From Pachypanchax playfairii (Eukaryota; Chordata; Actinopteri; Cyprinodontiformes; Aplocheilidae), in NCBI GenBank assembly GCA_006937955.1, contig SSNP01000020.1, positions 3,155,613 through 3,219,612 on the forward strand: a DNA stretch of 64,000 nucleotides. The letters run 5' to 3'. The notes under the pieces are model-generated. The model did no database searches, had not been told where the DNA came from, and saw only the letters and a program-made list of their open reading frames with translations. Below are positions 10,952 through 24,900 of this stretch, one piece after another. Every line of letters starts with the position of its first letter. The first letter of the stretch is position 1. A program made the translations under genes and the position numbers.

Positions 10952-13900
10952 ATGATGGAAAGGTTTGGTGTTTATGCGGTTTTCGGAATAAACGGTCCGC
11001 CCCAAAAGCTGCTAAGGTAGGAGGAAACGCTAGGGGTTTAACACATGTTTTTAACCTCGTAACTTGTTCTTGTTCCCCTCTTTACAAATTATATACTATG
11101 GAACGCATTCCGGTCAATATTATAATTCACAGTGGTGTTTTTCTGCGTAACTGTCTGCTGGTGTTGCCTTTATTTTTCATGTTTTTCTTCGTCAGTTCGG
11201 ACGGGACGTGCAGAGTGTCTGTTGCAGTTCCTCCATCTGTCCGGCAGGTGGTGCTGTTCAGCAGCGGACCATGGGGTGAAAGAGTCTGCGTGAACGCTGA
11301 GCTCAATGACGCTGATCGGATCCCAATCACTATCGGAAAACTGACTCCTTATAACAAGTACATTAGCTTTGATCAAAGAAATTCTAATATATATCACTTT
11401 CAGTATCATAAATAACAATAAAGATATAAGGCTTTAATATGCAAATAAACATCATGCAGAAAAAGGGGGATAGAATTTGTAACATTCTTTGAGATGTCTT
11501 TAATCATTTAAAACTTGTGCTATCTTGTTTTGTCCTGTTTCTGCTTTTCTTTCAATTCATTACTCTTCTTTTTAATGTATAAGATGTTATCGATGTATGT
11601 TTATACTCTCCTTCATACATGTGACAAAATGTAAATAATCTTTGTAATTTTTGGTGAAGGTGGTGCATCTTTGAAACAAATGCATAAATATCAGATGGCT
11701 TTTTGTTTAGATATTTTTGTTTTTGTATAGTTCCATGAATACTTGATACTTATCCTCCAGATGTCTCTCATGGGAGCAGTGGGAGGAAGAGACGTGGACA
11801 GACTGTGTCACGCTGAATGTCTCTCTAGAAGGAGGAAACCTGGTAACATAGAACTCCACCGTCTTTTTAATGACTCCAACATTAAGCATCAATTAACATG
11901 AATTTCCTCATTTAGTCTACAACAGAACCCGAGTTGATCCTGTCTGTGAAGGAGTACACACCAAAGGTAATCTGATTACTTATCACTACTTATTATTGAG
12001 TCTATTCTAGTGTTAACATGTTCGGACTGTTCCTCAACATGTTAGCTTTTCTTCGCTGGAGTCCATACAAGTTTTTGTCTCACGAATGTTGTGCTACGCC
12101 AGGACACGGTGGCTCCGCTTGCAGCTCGAGAACTCAAAGGGAAGAGGAAGAGAGAGCGATCAACAGAAGAGGACGATATCGATAAGGTGACGAAGACGGG
12201 AGGAGAAGAGAACGAGTGTCAGAATGGCAGTAAGGAGAAGACCACACCTGTGCGAAAGGTTAGAGGTCAACCCAAAAGCAGCCAGAAGTTGTTTGCTAGT
12301 GGATCAGATTCCTCCAACACATCAGGTGAGAAAGGAGTTCACTGAGAGAAAATACTGGTTCTTTTCAACTTCTTCCACATCGGTGTTTATTTATTTGCTG
12401 TTTTGCAGGAGAATCTCAGGTGATTGTAGGAAAACCGCCTCCTCAAAGTGCAGCCAGGATGAAGAGCAGGCAGGCCAAGACTCCCACACAGACTGGTGAG
12501 TTTGGACCAACGGTGAACAGATTCTGTCTTTTATGCCTTCTTATCTCATTTATGCACCTGTGCGAGTCTCACAGCTGGACATGAGGATGCACAGCACCCA
12601 CCTGAGTACACAAAACACTTTCCTTTTCTCTGTTTATGTAACTCCTCCAGGTGTCTGTGAAATATTCAACTTCAACAGGAGTTGTTTTTGTTGATGTTTG
12701 TGTACCTGTAGCTCCTTTGATCAGCCCGTCAGGACGATGGGGTCAAACTTTATGTCCAATCGATGCTCAGACTGCGATTTTGATTGGAGGTCAGGGAGCC
12801 AGGATGCAGTTCTGCAAAGATCCAATGTGGAAGCTCTGCACAGGTCACTAAATCTTAAACAACATCTCTAAATGTTTCTTTAGAAGGAGGTTTAACTTTG
12901 TGCTTGTGCTTTAGAGGACATGTCCTGGATGACTGCAGAGACTCTGGCTGAGGGTCCGACCCCTGAGGCCAGGATCGGCCACACGGCCGTCTACGACCCG
13001 GATTCCAAATGCATCTTTGTTTTTGGAGGCTCCAAGAACAAGAAGTGGTTCAACGACGTCCACATCCTGGACACGCAGAGCTGGAGGTGGAGCATGGTGG
13101 AGGTGTGTCCGGACCCCGTTGGGACTCCACTTGTCTCCACCCTGTCTTAACATCCTCTCTTCTTCTCCAGGCTCAGGGGAAAGTTCCTCCTCTGGCCTAC
13201 CACAGCTGCAGCATGTTCCGGGGGGAACTCTTCGTGTTGGGCGGGGTGTTTCCTCGGCCCAATCCGGAACCAGACGGCTGCAGCGACTCGCTGTACATCT
13301 TCGATCCCCATCTCTCCATCTGGTACCAGCCCATCGTCCTGGGAGACAAACCGTCCCCCAGATCAGGGTAAAATAACTCTGTCCTAATAATCTGTCTCTG
13401 ATGTTCATTTAAACTCTTCAACGCGTTCTGCCTTCTGTCCTTCAGTCACTCAGCGTGTGTGATTCAGGAGAGGTACATCTACGTGTTCGGGGGTTGGGAC
13501 ACGCCTGTCTGCTACAATGACATGTACATGTTGGACCTCGGTAAGACACACAGCAGCTGGTTAATAAAACACATCTGCATTTACACATTAAACAAGACTT
13601 GCTTTCTATTTCGTAGGTTTAATGGAGTTTTCTGTCGTCAAAACATCTGGAAAAGCTCCGTCTCCTCGAAGGTACAGTCACAAGAAAACAACCACTTTCC
13701 ACTTCAACAGGGTTAGAAATTAATTAATTAATGTGTATTTTCGTGTGTTTCAGTTGGCACGGCAGTGCCGTGCTGTCGGACACCAAGTTCCTGATACACG
13801 GTGGTTACAACGGAAACAGCGCCCTCAGTGACACCTTCATCTTTGACACCGGTGAGTTTTATTGTCCCGAACAGCGTCGATGGGCGTGTCCAGTTCTGTT

Positions 13901-14997
13901 TGTAACAGCGTCAAACTTTACTGACCTACAAACACGGCGCAAAACAAGAACAGCAGGAAGCGAAGTGACTCGGCCAGGCGGTAACTTCAGGTATTGATGC
14001 AGACCTCCAATATCACGAAGCTGGTTCACAAAAAATACACAGATGTTAAACCCCAATTCAATTTTAGGATCCTGTCGAAAATATAAATAAATAAACGATT
14101 GGGATGATTTGCAGCAAAACTCATAACCCAACATTTTAACCATAAATCAGATGTTGAAACTGATTCTTTACTTATTTGGATAGCAGCAAAACATCTTAAA
14201 GTTGAAAACAGAACGCTTGAAAAGTTGCTCAACATTTTAAAACTAACTGAGTTAATTGGGAACATCTCCATAACATGATTGAGAACAAAAGAAGTAGTTC
14301 AGAGAGGCAGAGTCTCTCAGATGTAAAGACGTTCACCAATCTGAGACTAACTGTATCTGTGAGGAACAAAAAGACTTTGAAGAATCCACCATGTAAAATA
14401 AATAATTCAATCAAAATATTCAGAGAATCAGAATCTGTTTGTGAGGGGTCAAAGGTCAAACTGGATGCTCCTGATTTGTGGGTTCTGAGGTGATTCTCTG
14501 CTGCATGGACTCCATCAACACAGTTCACCATGTGATCCACTAACACCAGTTAGAGATGATTACGTGAAGAAGAAGCCAGATGTGAACAGGATCCAAAAAC
14601 ACTGGAGTCACATCTGGAGTGAAGATCATTTAAAATGCTCTCAGGCTAACTGGAAAACTGTTCTGTGATCAGATTTGGTCCATAATTTGAAATTCTTCAA
14701 ATAAACTTTATTTTCTGTTATAACATTAAATAAAGAAATCAATCATAGTGTTTTATTGTTTCAGAGGCAAACAGCTGGACTGAGCTGACGCTGCCTCAGC
14801 TCGCCATCCCCAGGGCGGGACACTCCATCATCACCATGGAAACATCTGCTTTCTACCATCTCTCAGAGGAGGATGCTGATCCGCGATCCGGCGCCGTCAG
14901 AAGAACTCTGCTGGTGTTTGGAGGCGGAGACAATGAGGGAAATTTTTACTCTGACCTGACGACGGTTGCCGTGGAGGAGCTGCTCGAAGCCGTTTGA
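10952..14997 (+). CDS. Kelch beta-propeller protein, unassigned
   Basis: Predicted exons: 10952-11016, 11761-11842, 11916-11966, 12103-12325, 12409-12495, 12712-12843, 12915-13102, 13171-13367, 13446-13540, 13617-13671, 13754-13851 and 14765-14997 (stop TGA). They join in phase to 501 residues. The first two exons are tentative: they agree in phase and splice signals, but I have no homologue to confirm them. Residues 1 to about 169 form a charged, low-complexity N-terminus with a basic stretch (ELKGKRKRERS) that could be a nuclear signal. From about residue 175 come six kelch blades, with cores TAILIGGQG, IFVFGGSKNKKWFNDVHILD, ELFVLGGVFP, YIYVFGGWDTPVCYNDMYML, KFLIHGGYNGNSALSDTFIF and LLVFGGGDNEGNFYSDL. 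Kelch propellers usually mediate protein binding. No BTB, F-box or transmembrane segment is present. It resembles the KLHDC/RABEPK class only in architecture. Confidence 0.8.
13852..14764 (+). other. Last intron of the kelch gene
   Basis: A 913-bp AT-rich intron, by far the longest in the kelch half of this gene. Neither strand shows a recognisable exon or repeat. Confidence 0.75.
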
Positions 14998-17183
14998 AAA
15001 ACATCAATCCGTGATAAAGTCTCAACTTCCTGTTTTAACTGCATAATGATAGTTCAAACTGAGCTTTTCTCATTTCTACTTTGTGCTTAAAAAAGCCGTA
15101 AAGTTTCAATTAAAATATCTAAAAGTAGATTTTAAACATTTAAACAGAGATTTTGTCATCTGGACTGTTTTTTCTTCCTTATAATGAACAACAGAAACAT
15201 ATTTCTGTTATAAATTAACTTTTATATGCACAGAAATATAAAATGTTTTCCTCAGGTAAAAACTAAATGTCATATTTTGTAGTTTTTTGTGTGTGTTTAT
15301 AGATAAAATTATACTTTCAAGTGCTGCAGTGATGTTCTTTTTCCTCCCAAAGCTTGACAGACATTTCTAACTGATTATATCCGCACTGTGTTGACTAACT
15401 AACAGTCAGGTCCAACAGCTGAACGTTTCATGCTTCAGAGCACAAAAATCACATGAGCAACAACTGAGAATTAATTAGGCTGCATGTCAATCAGATGTAA
15501 AAACAAACATCTGCACTCCACTGATCAATGGACAAGAAACAGCTGATGAGATATCAAACATCTGGTGAGAAGCAGATAGATAGAAGCTGTAATACATGCA
15601 GAAAACCTGCAGATGGCGACATTTGATCACGTTTTTTGTAACAAGCTCGACTCCTGCTTAAATAATTCATATTAAATCTGAGTTTATATGTTCGAACTAC
15701 ATTTTTTTTATATATATATCTTCAGTTCCCTCCTACTATCATGGGGGGGGGGTATTTTTCCCCCCTGATTCATCAGGATATCCTGTCAGTTGGATTCCCT
15801 CCCAGTCATTCCTATAACCAGCCTCTTCATTTCCTGACTTCTTCTTTTATTCCCTGCGCAACATCCTCACATTGTGTGACTGTTTGTGATCTTCCGAGCT
15901 GTCGACGGAGTTCAGACATCACTTCTCTCTTTAGTGTTTTCTTTTTGGTTTTTCCAATGGCCAGCCACATCATCTGAAGCAGCCTCATGGTTGTTGCTAA
16001 GTAACTTGTCTAAGCCTGCAGTCAGCATTTCACAGTCACACATTTGGAGGACGAGGGTGTATATTTACATTTTATTTTTAGAGCTGTGGCGGCAAAGAGG
16101 ACCCATAATTTGACTAGATTGGAATTTAAATGTTAAATGACACAATGAATTAACAAACATTCAGACACGTCTGTTAACGCTGGATAATTAAATAACAAGT
16201 AACGCTAAAAAAGAATCACTTTCTGTTTGACATCATTGAAAGTCTTCAAATTCTGTAAATACATTATTTATTAAGCTTTTCTGATATTTTTTTTAGAAGA
16301 TCGTGGTTATGATTATTTACATTATATGTACATATGAAAGGTATGTGACTTTTTAAAGAAGTTCCTGACAATTCTTTAAATCACCACATGAGTAACTGCC
16401 AGCAGGATTGGCGTTTCCACTAAAATAAAGGAAGATAAAAACACAGATACACATGACTAAACAACTTATTCATTTTTATGAACAGGAATATGCCTGAATA
16501 ATGTAAAAGGACTGAGTTCTGCTTTGTGAAAATTGTTATTTTTTGAGCCATAAAGGTATTAAATAATTCTGTTATCTCAGTTTTAAAAATCTGGGTCAGG
16601 TCAGCGTAACCTGTCAAGTTTGTCTTATATTTACTAGTTTGTTCTCAGTTTAACTGGAATAGCTGAACTAACTTTACATACCGGCTGAATGAAAAGAATA
16701 TGAAGACTGTCAGGTTTGTTCATTTTAATCTGTCAGTTAAATCTCTTTCCATGGATTTAGCTTCTGTTTCAGTGAAAAAAAGACATTTCAAACTAATTTA
16801 ATTGTATTTATATACTGTATATTTAATATTTAGTACAGTAAAATCATTTCAACCAGCTTTCAAGTCCTTGTAAATAATATATGATGTTTACCAAACCCAA
16901 GTTGAATGTGAAGCTTAAAACAACACATTTGTTTAGTTACTGGAAGGAAAATGGCCTTTTCTGTTCATTCATGCTTAAAATGTTCAATCAACAAGTTCGT
17001 CATTCATGAAATTTTAAATGTATGTCCAAACATGTTTATGGAACACTTTGCATTTGTAAATCCATCAGATTATCCTTGTTTAATACTTCTCTGTGCAAAA
17101 CACATGAACTTTAACATGTACATATCTGTGTTTTACAACTGTTTCTAAGTCTACACTCCTGATAGTGCCTTCTACACTATATA
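14998..17183. other. Kelch gene 3' UTR and intergenic DNA
   Basis: An ATTAAA at 15109-15114 could be the kelch gene poly(A) signal. The rest is AT-rich, with a run of G at 15745-15752. No gene, RNA or clear element is recognised. Confidence 0.6.
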
Positions 17184-17534
17184 CAGTACTGTGCAAAAGT
17201 TTTAGGCAGTATCAGTTCTTCACGTGCAGCCAGTTTGTAAAAGGAACTCAGTCACCACTTGGAGACAAATCTGCAATCTTCTGTCTCTTCATGTTCTCAC
17301 TAATATGTTGAGGTCAGATCTACATGAAGGATAAATCTGATTGTTTCACCACAGTTTTTCAGTTAATTAACAACAGAACTACAGTAATATTCACATGTTC
17401 GTCTTATCAGAACAACTGAACCCCAGAAAATCCCAACTTTGTGCAATCAACACTAAATAAACAATTTATACTTGTGAAATCATCTTATTATGCAGCATTT
17501 TGCCATGCATGCTTAAAACTTTTGCACATTACTG
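17184..17534. mobile_element. Non-autonomous Tc1/mariner-like element (relic)
   Basis: A 351-bp element flanked by TA on both sides (17182-17183 and 17535-17536). Its left end begins cagtactgtgcaaaagtttt. The reverse complement of its right end begins cagtaatgtgcaaaagtttt. The inverted ends therefore match over about 25 bp with few differences. This end sequence is a familiar Tc1-like terminus in vertebrates. The interior has no transposase ORF, so it would depend on an element elsewhere. Confidence 0.8.
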
Positions 17535-17536
17535 TA

Positions 17537-18966
17537 TATATATTTGTTTATTTTTATTATTCTTTGTTTTATTATAATTGCACTACTGTTGGTATGTTTT
17601 AAATTATATCTTGTGTGTTATTATGTATTATGAGATTATTATGAGATTATATCCCAATAACTCGATGAGATTGCCAAGTCATAATTATTAAGTCATAATT
17701 ATAAGATTGTTTGTTATAACGTTGAGTATAATGGATACAATATGCTTCAATAACAGGACGAAGCGATTTTTTGTCAAGTGTGAAGAAATATCACAAACAA
17801 AAACAACAAAAATGTTTATTTTGTTGTTGTTTCCAGTCCACTGGCAGTCTTCAGTACATCTCTGCCTGCACCTGCTGGTTGTGACTCAGTGAGCAGATCA
17901 TTTTCGGAGAAAAACCCGAATGAAGCCGAACACTTTAGAACTCCCTCCCTTTCCTCAATTCTCCTCTTTCAGTCGTGGTGCAAGCAGCCATGTTGCTCCG
18001 AGCTTGTTCCGGTATCAGGGCAGGATCATAGGCTGCGTTCGGACGAAGCTCCTCGTCTTTCTCCCCCTGCCGCCGCTCACAACACGCACCTCCAAACCAG
18101 AAAGCTCCACTTTACCCATAATGGATTCTACAACTTGATGGTTCCGCGTCCTTCAGTCGGCTGGTCGCTGCTGGGATATTTTGTCGGCGCACAGACAGGA
18201 CGAGCTGGTTAACGTCTCACTGCAGTGCCGCACTGGTGAACGACCTTATTCCAATCACGCATCAGGAGAAAGTGTGCCGGTAATTTGCGTGAATTTGGAG
18301 TTTTGGGGGTTACTCTTCGGCGCTCACCCCCACTGCGTCGTTGGGTGAGAAGCTAAACGTTGACTTAGCTTCGTAAGCTAACCAGTTAGCTACATTTTAA
18401 TTTTTCACCTGCCATGTTACTATTTTACACGGTTTTATTTTTCGAATTCCCTTCCTGTTCTCTCTTAATGGGCTTATTCTGAATCTTTTTGTTAAAACTG
18501 GAAGGGTCAAGACCTGTCCGAGATTAAGTTTGGCCTGAAAGTTTTGAAACCTCCGAGCTTGTATCGCAACGGTTGTTGGCAACTTTTTTGGAGCTAGCTC
18601 AGGCAGCTAGCTGGCCCAAACGTCACGGTACCAGGTTACAGTCTCTACAGATGGAACTCACTGCTCACGTCCAGTAAATGTCCGTTTGGATCTGACTGTG
18701 TTTTTTACCCAAACGGGTGGTTGAAGAATACATTTCCTGCGTTGGGCTTGTTGACAAACATGGGACACGCAGTAGCTAGCTAACTCTTCTAGCCGCTGAT
18801 GTGAGGTTCAACTTGTTGATTCAACGTGGATATTTGTCGTGCTGCTGGCTCGGGAGTTTCCTTCTACCACCATCATCTACACGGGCTTTTAAATGAACAA
18901 GAGACACTGACTGATCGTCTTTGCGTCACGATTTATTCCCCCTTTTTTTCTGCAAGTGTTTGAAAC
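17537..18966 (+). promoter_or_regulatory. Presumed mark2 promoter and 5' leader
   Basis: Sequence before the mark2 start. CpG content rises from about 17980 to 18400 (for example gttccgcgtcc and cgtcgttggg) relative to the AT-rich flanks, as expected of a CpG-rich promoter. No TATA box can be assigned with confidence, and the transcription start is not resolved. Confidence 0.5.
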
Positions 18967-21900
18967 ATGTCAACAAGGCCCTCACAGGGGCAAGTTATCG
19001 AGATTTCAACCGGACAGGTAAGACGATTCTCTACAATAATGTGATGGGTTGTGTTTAACTGTAAATGGTTAGCAGTTTGTTCCTAAACGGTCCTTTTCTG
19101 TGTCTTTTGTTGTCAGCTGTGATTCACCAACTTGCCTACGCAATTACACTGAACGTCCCACTCCCTGTAGCACAGCAGAGCAAATTTAGGTTTCTGTTTA
19201 GTCTGTGTTACTGTTTGTCACTTTAACCTGTTGGAATTCAACAAATTGATCCCACTGTTTTCCAGAAACCACATGTTTGTTGGATTTACTGTAAAACTCC
19301 TTTAACTGAGCCATTTATTCGATGGAATCAGTCTATTGAATTTCGAATAACTTGTGTGTCTTTTGAAGGGGACACGTTTATTAGAGACTCAGACATCTCA
19401 AGGAAATACATTTGTTATTTGTAGTGGGGATTCCCTGAAAATTTTTGAAAAGTAATAGTTTGTCCATTGCTCGTACAATTTGGACTCAGGAACTGTAAAT
19501 ATTTCTCAACAGGAAGTGCTGGGTTGTTGTTGTTGTGTTGGGGGGTAATTACCAATAGAAATAAGCTTTGAAAGATTGGTCATAATACAAGCTGTTGTGA
19601 GGTTATTTCTTAATTAATACATCACTTGTTGTTTACAGATGGACTAAAAGTTGTTAGGGCAATGAATTTCATATGGCTCATGGTATTAAGTTAATGTGCA
19701 GCTGTCACAGTTGTATACAGGTATTAAAAAACAATGCTGGGTTCCCTCATTCTTCTGCAAATAAAACATCAAAACTCACTTCTTTTGTTTATGGAGGATT
19801 ATTTTCCATGATGGGTTGCAGCAACATTTTGAGGTTTTTACCCAAAAGTTCAGAAGTTAAAATCTTTGGGTTTGATGCAAATCCTCTCTAGCAGGTCAGA
19901 ACAAAGCCTCCGCTTCTAAGTCTACAATATCTGCTGCAGTCTAAAAGGCAGTTTTATCTTGTTATGTAAAAAAACAAAAAAACCACACACGCTCACATGA
20001 AAACTATCATGGTTTTTATTTAAGACCATGATTTGCATCATTGGACAGAGGCAGACAAGCATCACATGGTATTTGTCTCTTTAAATTGAAATGTTTCTCA
20101 TGAGTTGTGGATGAGGAAAATCTTTTAGTTAATTGTTGTTGTTGATATAAACTTTTTAATTTGTGTATATTTTTACATGTGTGTACCTATGTTGAGGATT
20201 CGATGTGGTGGGTTGGTTTGCTTTTAGTCTGTAGCATTGAGCACAGACAAGCAAATTTTTTATTTCAAATTAAATTCAATAATTTCTGGATAAACCAGGT
20301 AACACTGAATAAAACCCAGGTGCGAATGTGTTCTTATCAGCCTGCAGGAAGACTCGTTGTTGGTGAAGGGTACAAGAGTTCAAAGATTTTCTTACTTTGC
20401 TTCTTTTAAAAGCTGAATCCTGTCAGAAGTTATCTGTTGGTACCTTGATCTCACTTCATGAGTCAATGTTGGTGTGTTAGTACTTTAAACAGTGTAGGTC
20501 ATTATCCATTCTACTGTAAAAGCGAAGTCATATTGACCATGTATGGATGTGTGGGTGTAGTCATAACTCCTCATGCTCAGAAGACACATATTCCTACCTG
20601 GATACACCCTCATGTGAGAGCAAACCAACAACAAAACAGCTGACTCTATAAATATTGAGCTATAGCTGTCCAACACCCTCATAAATGGGACAAGACGGGG
20701 ACAAAAACAGATTTTCATGCCCGATTTACGGAAAACAGCTGTTCTGATGTCTCTTAAAAACAATAGCCAAAGCACAAAGTCCCATCAGAAAATTGCTGCG
20801 GTTTCGCTTTTGCCTAAAAAGAGTGCAGCATTATCTACTGGTAAGGTTTGTTAGGCAAGACCCCCAGTTTAAATGCCTCGTATGCTTTAAAAAAAAAAGG
20901 CATTTTACAATATGAATTGTGGTAGTGATAAATGATTTGGTAATAAACTCCTAACTTACAAAATAGCCAAACTGCTTTTTGCTGTTTGGTAAAAACCTCC
21001 CAAAGTTAAGAAGTTTTAAAAATTAAGTTTTGTAAAGTCAAGTGCCCCTTAAACTTACACCAAAAACCACATTTGTTATTATACTGCTCATAAGGCCATT
21101 GATGTTTGTTGCTGTTCAGTTTGAGAACATTTTGATAGAACCAAGATGGGAGTTCATGTTAGCAATCCGATGGAGAAGAGTTTAGAGAGCAGGTAGAGAA
21201 GTGTCATCTGCAAAACAGTGGAATTGAATATCATATTTATGTATTAATTCTGCCAAGAGGGAGGAGTCGTGTAGATGACAAACAGGAAAGGTCCAATCAC
21301 GTCTTTTAATTTTATTCTTTCAAGCTAATTAGTTTATTGCTCCCTCAAAAAAGTCTTCGAACAGACTATCTGCAGTTCTATCAATACATCTACTTCAGGT
21401 TTACAAAGGACTCCAGAGCATCCAATAACATGCATTTTTTTATAACCAAATTTGCTAATAACTCCATATCTTGTCCTCAAGGACAGCTGTGATCTTCTTT
21501 AAACCCTTCAGTCCTGCTTGTTAATCTAAGAGCTACAGAATCTGTTGGTGTTCTGTTTCAACACGATGGTGCTTTTCTTTAATAATTTCTTGCAGTAATC
21601 TTTCTTATCCTTCTATTATTTACATATCACAGTCTTGTGTACATGTAGAGCAGCAGCAGAACAAAATTTGGCAAATGATCAGCCTTTCAAAATAATTCAC
21701 TGGATTGAATTGCTAAATACCAGCACAGTCCAACGTTTCCTCTGTGGTTTTACCACTAATGATACAGTGATACGCTGATGTGTTTTTTGGGGTCGCTTGG
21801 CAGCTTCTCCTTTTAGACACAGTTAACAGAGAGTTGCCACAGTAAAATAAAGAGACGTAACAAAAAAGCCGTAAGCAACACGGATGGACTTTGATCTGTA

Positions 21901-24900
21901 ACCTAATACTGAAGTCCTTTAGACACAATATGATGGTTACTGATCGAATGAGGTAGCAAACAGTCTGTAAATAATAGTTCTGACCCTTCATCTATCTGTT
22001 TACACCCAGTTCTTCTTCTCTGCTGGAGTTTTGCAAGATACTTATAATTAAAAAGAAATTTGGGCAATATTATGAGTTGCATTGATATTTCTATATATAA
22101 AATATAAAATGTACTTGAATTATTCCTCTATGGAAATTTGACATCATGCTAAATCCATTAACATTTCAATAATTAATGCTCCCATTTAGAACTATGTGAA
22201 CAAAATACCGATTATGAAAACGAATTTGTCCAAAAACACACAAAAAAGAGAAATAAAGGAGTTGATCAGTTGCCCACAGAATAAATAAAATACATATATT
22301 GACTGTCAAAAAGTTTCAGAGAAGCTGGTTATGTAACATAAGGACACTGTCTCCAGGAATAGTTGCAGTCCAAAGCCCACCACCAACCATACAGTTGTAT
22401 TTTATTGACGTCGGCCACATGAAGACCTGTGATATCATGTCACAGATCTGCATGCAGGTTTGTAATCATTTTAAAGCCACCATGTGAATTATAAGTCCCC
22501 AAACTGTTGTTCAGCAGTGTTTTTGTGCTTGTTTGTATTCTGCACATTCTGTTTGTATTCATCCCACAGCACCCAGTGAGGATTACGAACAGAAAAGAAT
22601 AAAATAAACCAAAAAATAAAGTTTGGGTGCATTTCATGCTCTTAACAGGGTTTGTGGGTGAAAGGTCGCAGATGGATACTTCCACACTAACTGTCCGGTT
22701 TTTAAAGACCATGTATAGAAAGCTTTTGGTGTCAGTTCTCATGATACTAGACAAAATGGCACCGGACACGAGGCTGAGTGTTGATGTGACTCTGAGCTCA
22801 TGTCACAGACTTTAGGATCTGATCTGCTGATGTTCTGGTTGGTGAAACAGATATTCAGTCACTCAGCTTAAATCTGATCTGTAACACGTTCCACATGGTA
22901 TTGTGATGCTTTACAGAGTTACTTCTGATGGTGGGCATGACAGTCAAACAGGATTCATTCATATATGATTGTTTAGGTCTTTTTATTTAGAATATCTGAG
23001 AAAATGTTTGAATAATAACTATATATATATGTATGTAGGTGCTGCTGAATAAGGTATGTAGTGTTGAACTCTGCACCGGAACCAGTTGACAGCTAGTGTC
23101 AGACTTTTCATAACGTAATCAAGTCCATCATGCTACAGAGGTAGCACCTTGTTTAGGAACAAGCTTGTGGATTTGTTTTAGCTGGTCCTTCAGTTTGAAG
23201 CCGTGTATCCATGGTGCCATGGTAACGGCTGCATACCAAGCAATGGCGTACAATGAAACAAATGATTACAATTTGAAACAATAGACATCTTATCACACCG
23301 CTCTAGTTACAGCAGTGTGACTTACTTTACCTTGTGTCAAAGTTAGCAGGCCTGTTTTACACATGACTGCTAGCTAATCTTTGAGTTAATGATTATGAGA
23401 GTCTGAGGGAGGGCGAGGGATCTGTAGAGTCAAAGTTACCCAACACAACAGTCTACGGTCCTGTTATCATCAACAGTTACTGGGGTGGTATCTTAAGAGC
23501 TGTCAGATGTAGAGAGGAGACATGTGATGGGCTCTTTGTGGTGTGAAATGGTAGATATGTTAAGTGGCTTTGATCCCACATGTTGGTATATTATGCAAAG
23601 CTTAATACTGGCTTTTAGTTTGAGAAACTTGTTTTAAATTGGACATTTATTGTTTTAAGTGCATTTAACAATGGAAGACTCTGAAAAAGCATTTGTGATC
23701 TAAATATAAAGTATTTACGTTGTTTGACAGTAAAAACTGGTTCATATTCTGGGTTCTGTCCAGCAAGTCTGTTGTTTTTAACAGGTTTGCACTGTTTGTC
23801 CACTTCCCCAAGCGAGGCCGACTGATTTCCTGTTTTACTGTGTTCCATCTCTGTTCAGACAACCATGTCTTCTGACACACATGCAGCCAGAAATACTGGT
23901 CTGTCTTCTGAGTTTCATCCTTTTATCTCATTCTTTGGGAAGTCGCTCACTAGCTGAACAAACTGTGTCATCCTCTCATCAAAGATGAGGCGAGATATTT
24001 TCCTAACCCAAACGTCGGGTTTAGAGAATTCCGAACGGAGATCGTGAATGATGTTTTTCATGTTTATGTTAGAGTTGTTTATGAAAGTCTCGCCATGCCC
24101 ACAGGAAATGTAACAGGGAAGAATAAAACATGAAGAGTGTGACCTCAGACCGTTTGTAAGAATGAGCATACAGTAACTGTACATATACAGTTGCTTTGAT
24201 TATACCGCAAATCAGATGTTAAGCAATTTGTATGCTTATTGTTTTTCCCTAATTTTAGTTATACCTTGTGTTTCTTCTCCAAACAATACAATGAAGCGAG
24301 GTGTATACGTCAGTAATGTGTTTGAGCATTTGCTGCAATACTGCTAGACATTTTTTAGACTTTTTTATTTTCCATACTTTTCTCTTGCATCAGCCACTAC
24401 CATCTGTTTGGTTCTTCACTATTATGCCTGTTTTTGTAAGATGTATTTAAAGAGCCCTGGGAAATTTAACTGCCTAAATTCATTTTCTAACTTTTTTTTC
24501 CACAATTCCATGTGTTGTGTAATCACATTTTTCACCTAAAAGGTATCTGATCATATGGGATATTTAATAAAATGTCTATAATTTTAATGGAAAATATTCC
24601 AAATGTAATAAATACTGATGAATCATCAACCGAAGAGTCTTAAATAAGACTTAAACGAATACATTTTTAAATAGAATGAATTAATTAATTCAGATAAAAA
24701 TACTCAACACTTTAGTAAAAAAAAGGTTTTTGTCTGGAATACTTTGGTTTTAAGCTCTAGGTCTCTCGTTGCTTTCTGTTAGTGTCTCTTGATTGTCCTG
24801 TAAAATGCTTTAGCTGAATTTTTTCTGAAATATGGAAGAGAAAATGTCTGCTGATGGTCACTTCAAAAGTCCTGTGGAGGTTTTCTATCTCACTCGCAAA

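Noticed and set aside
11098..11415. 105-codon open frame with a hydrophobic N-terminus, between kelch exons 1 and 2
   Set aside because: An acceptor at 11195 would fit kelch exon 1 in phase, but no GT donor in this frame fits the next exon (phase 2). I left it out, though it could be an alternative first exon.
12651..12710. Upstream extension of the kelch exon starting near 12712
   Set aside because: Starting at 12651 breaks the phase with the preceding exon and adds a stop in the joined frame; the acceptor at 12711 joins cleanly.
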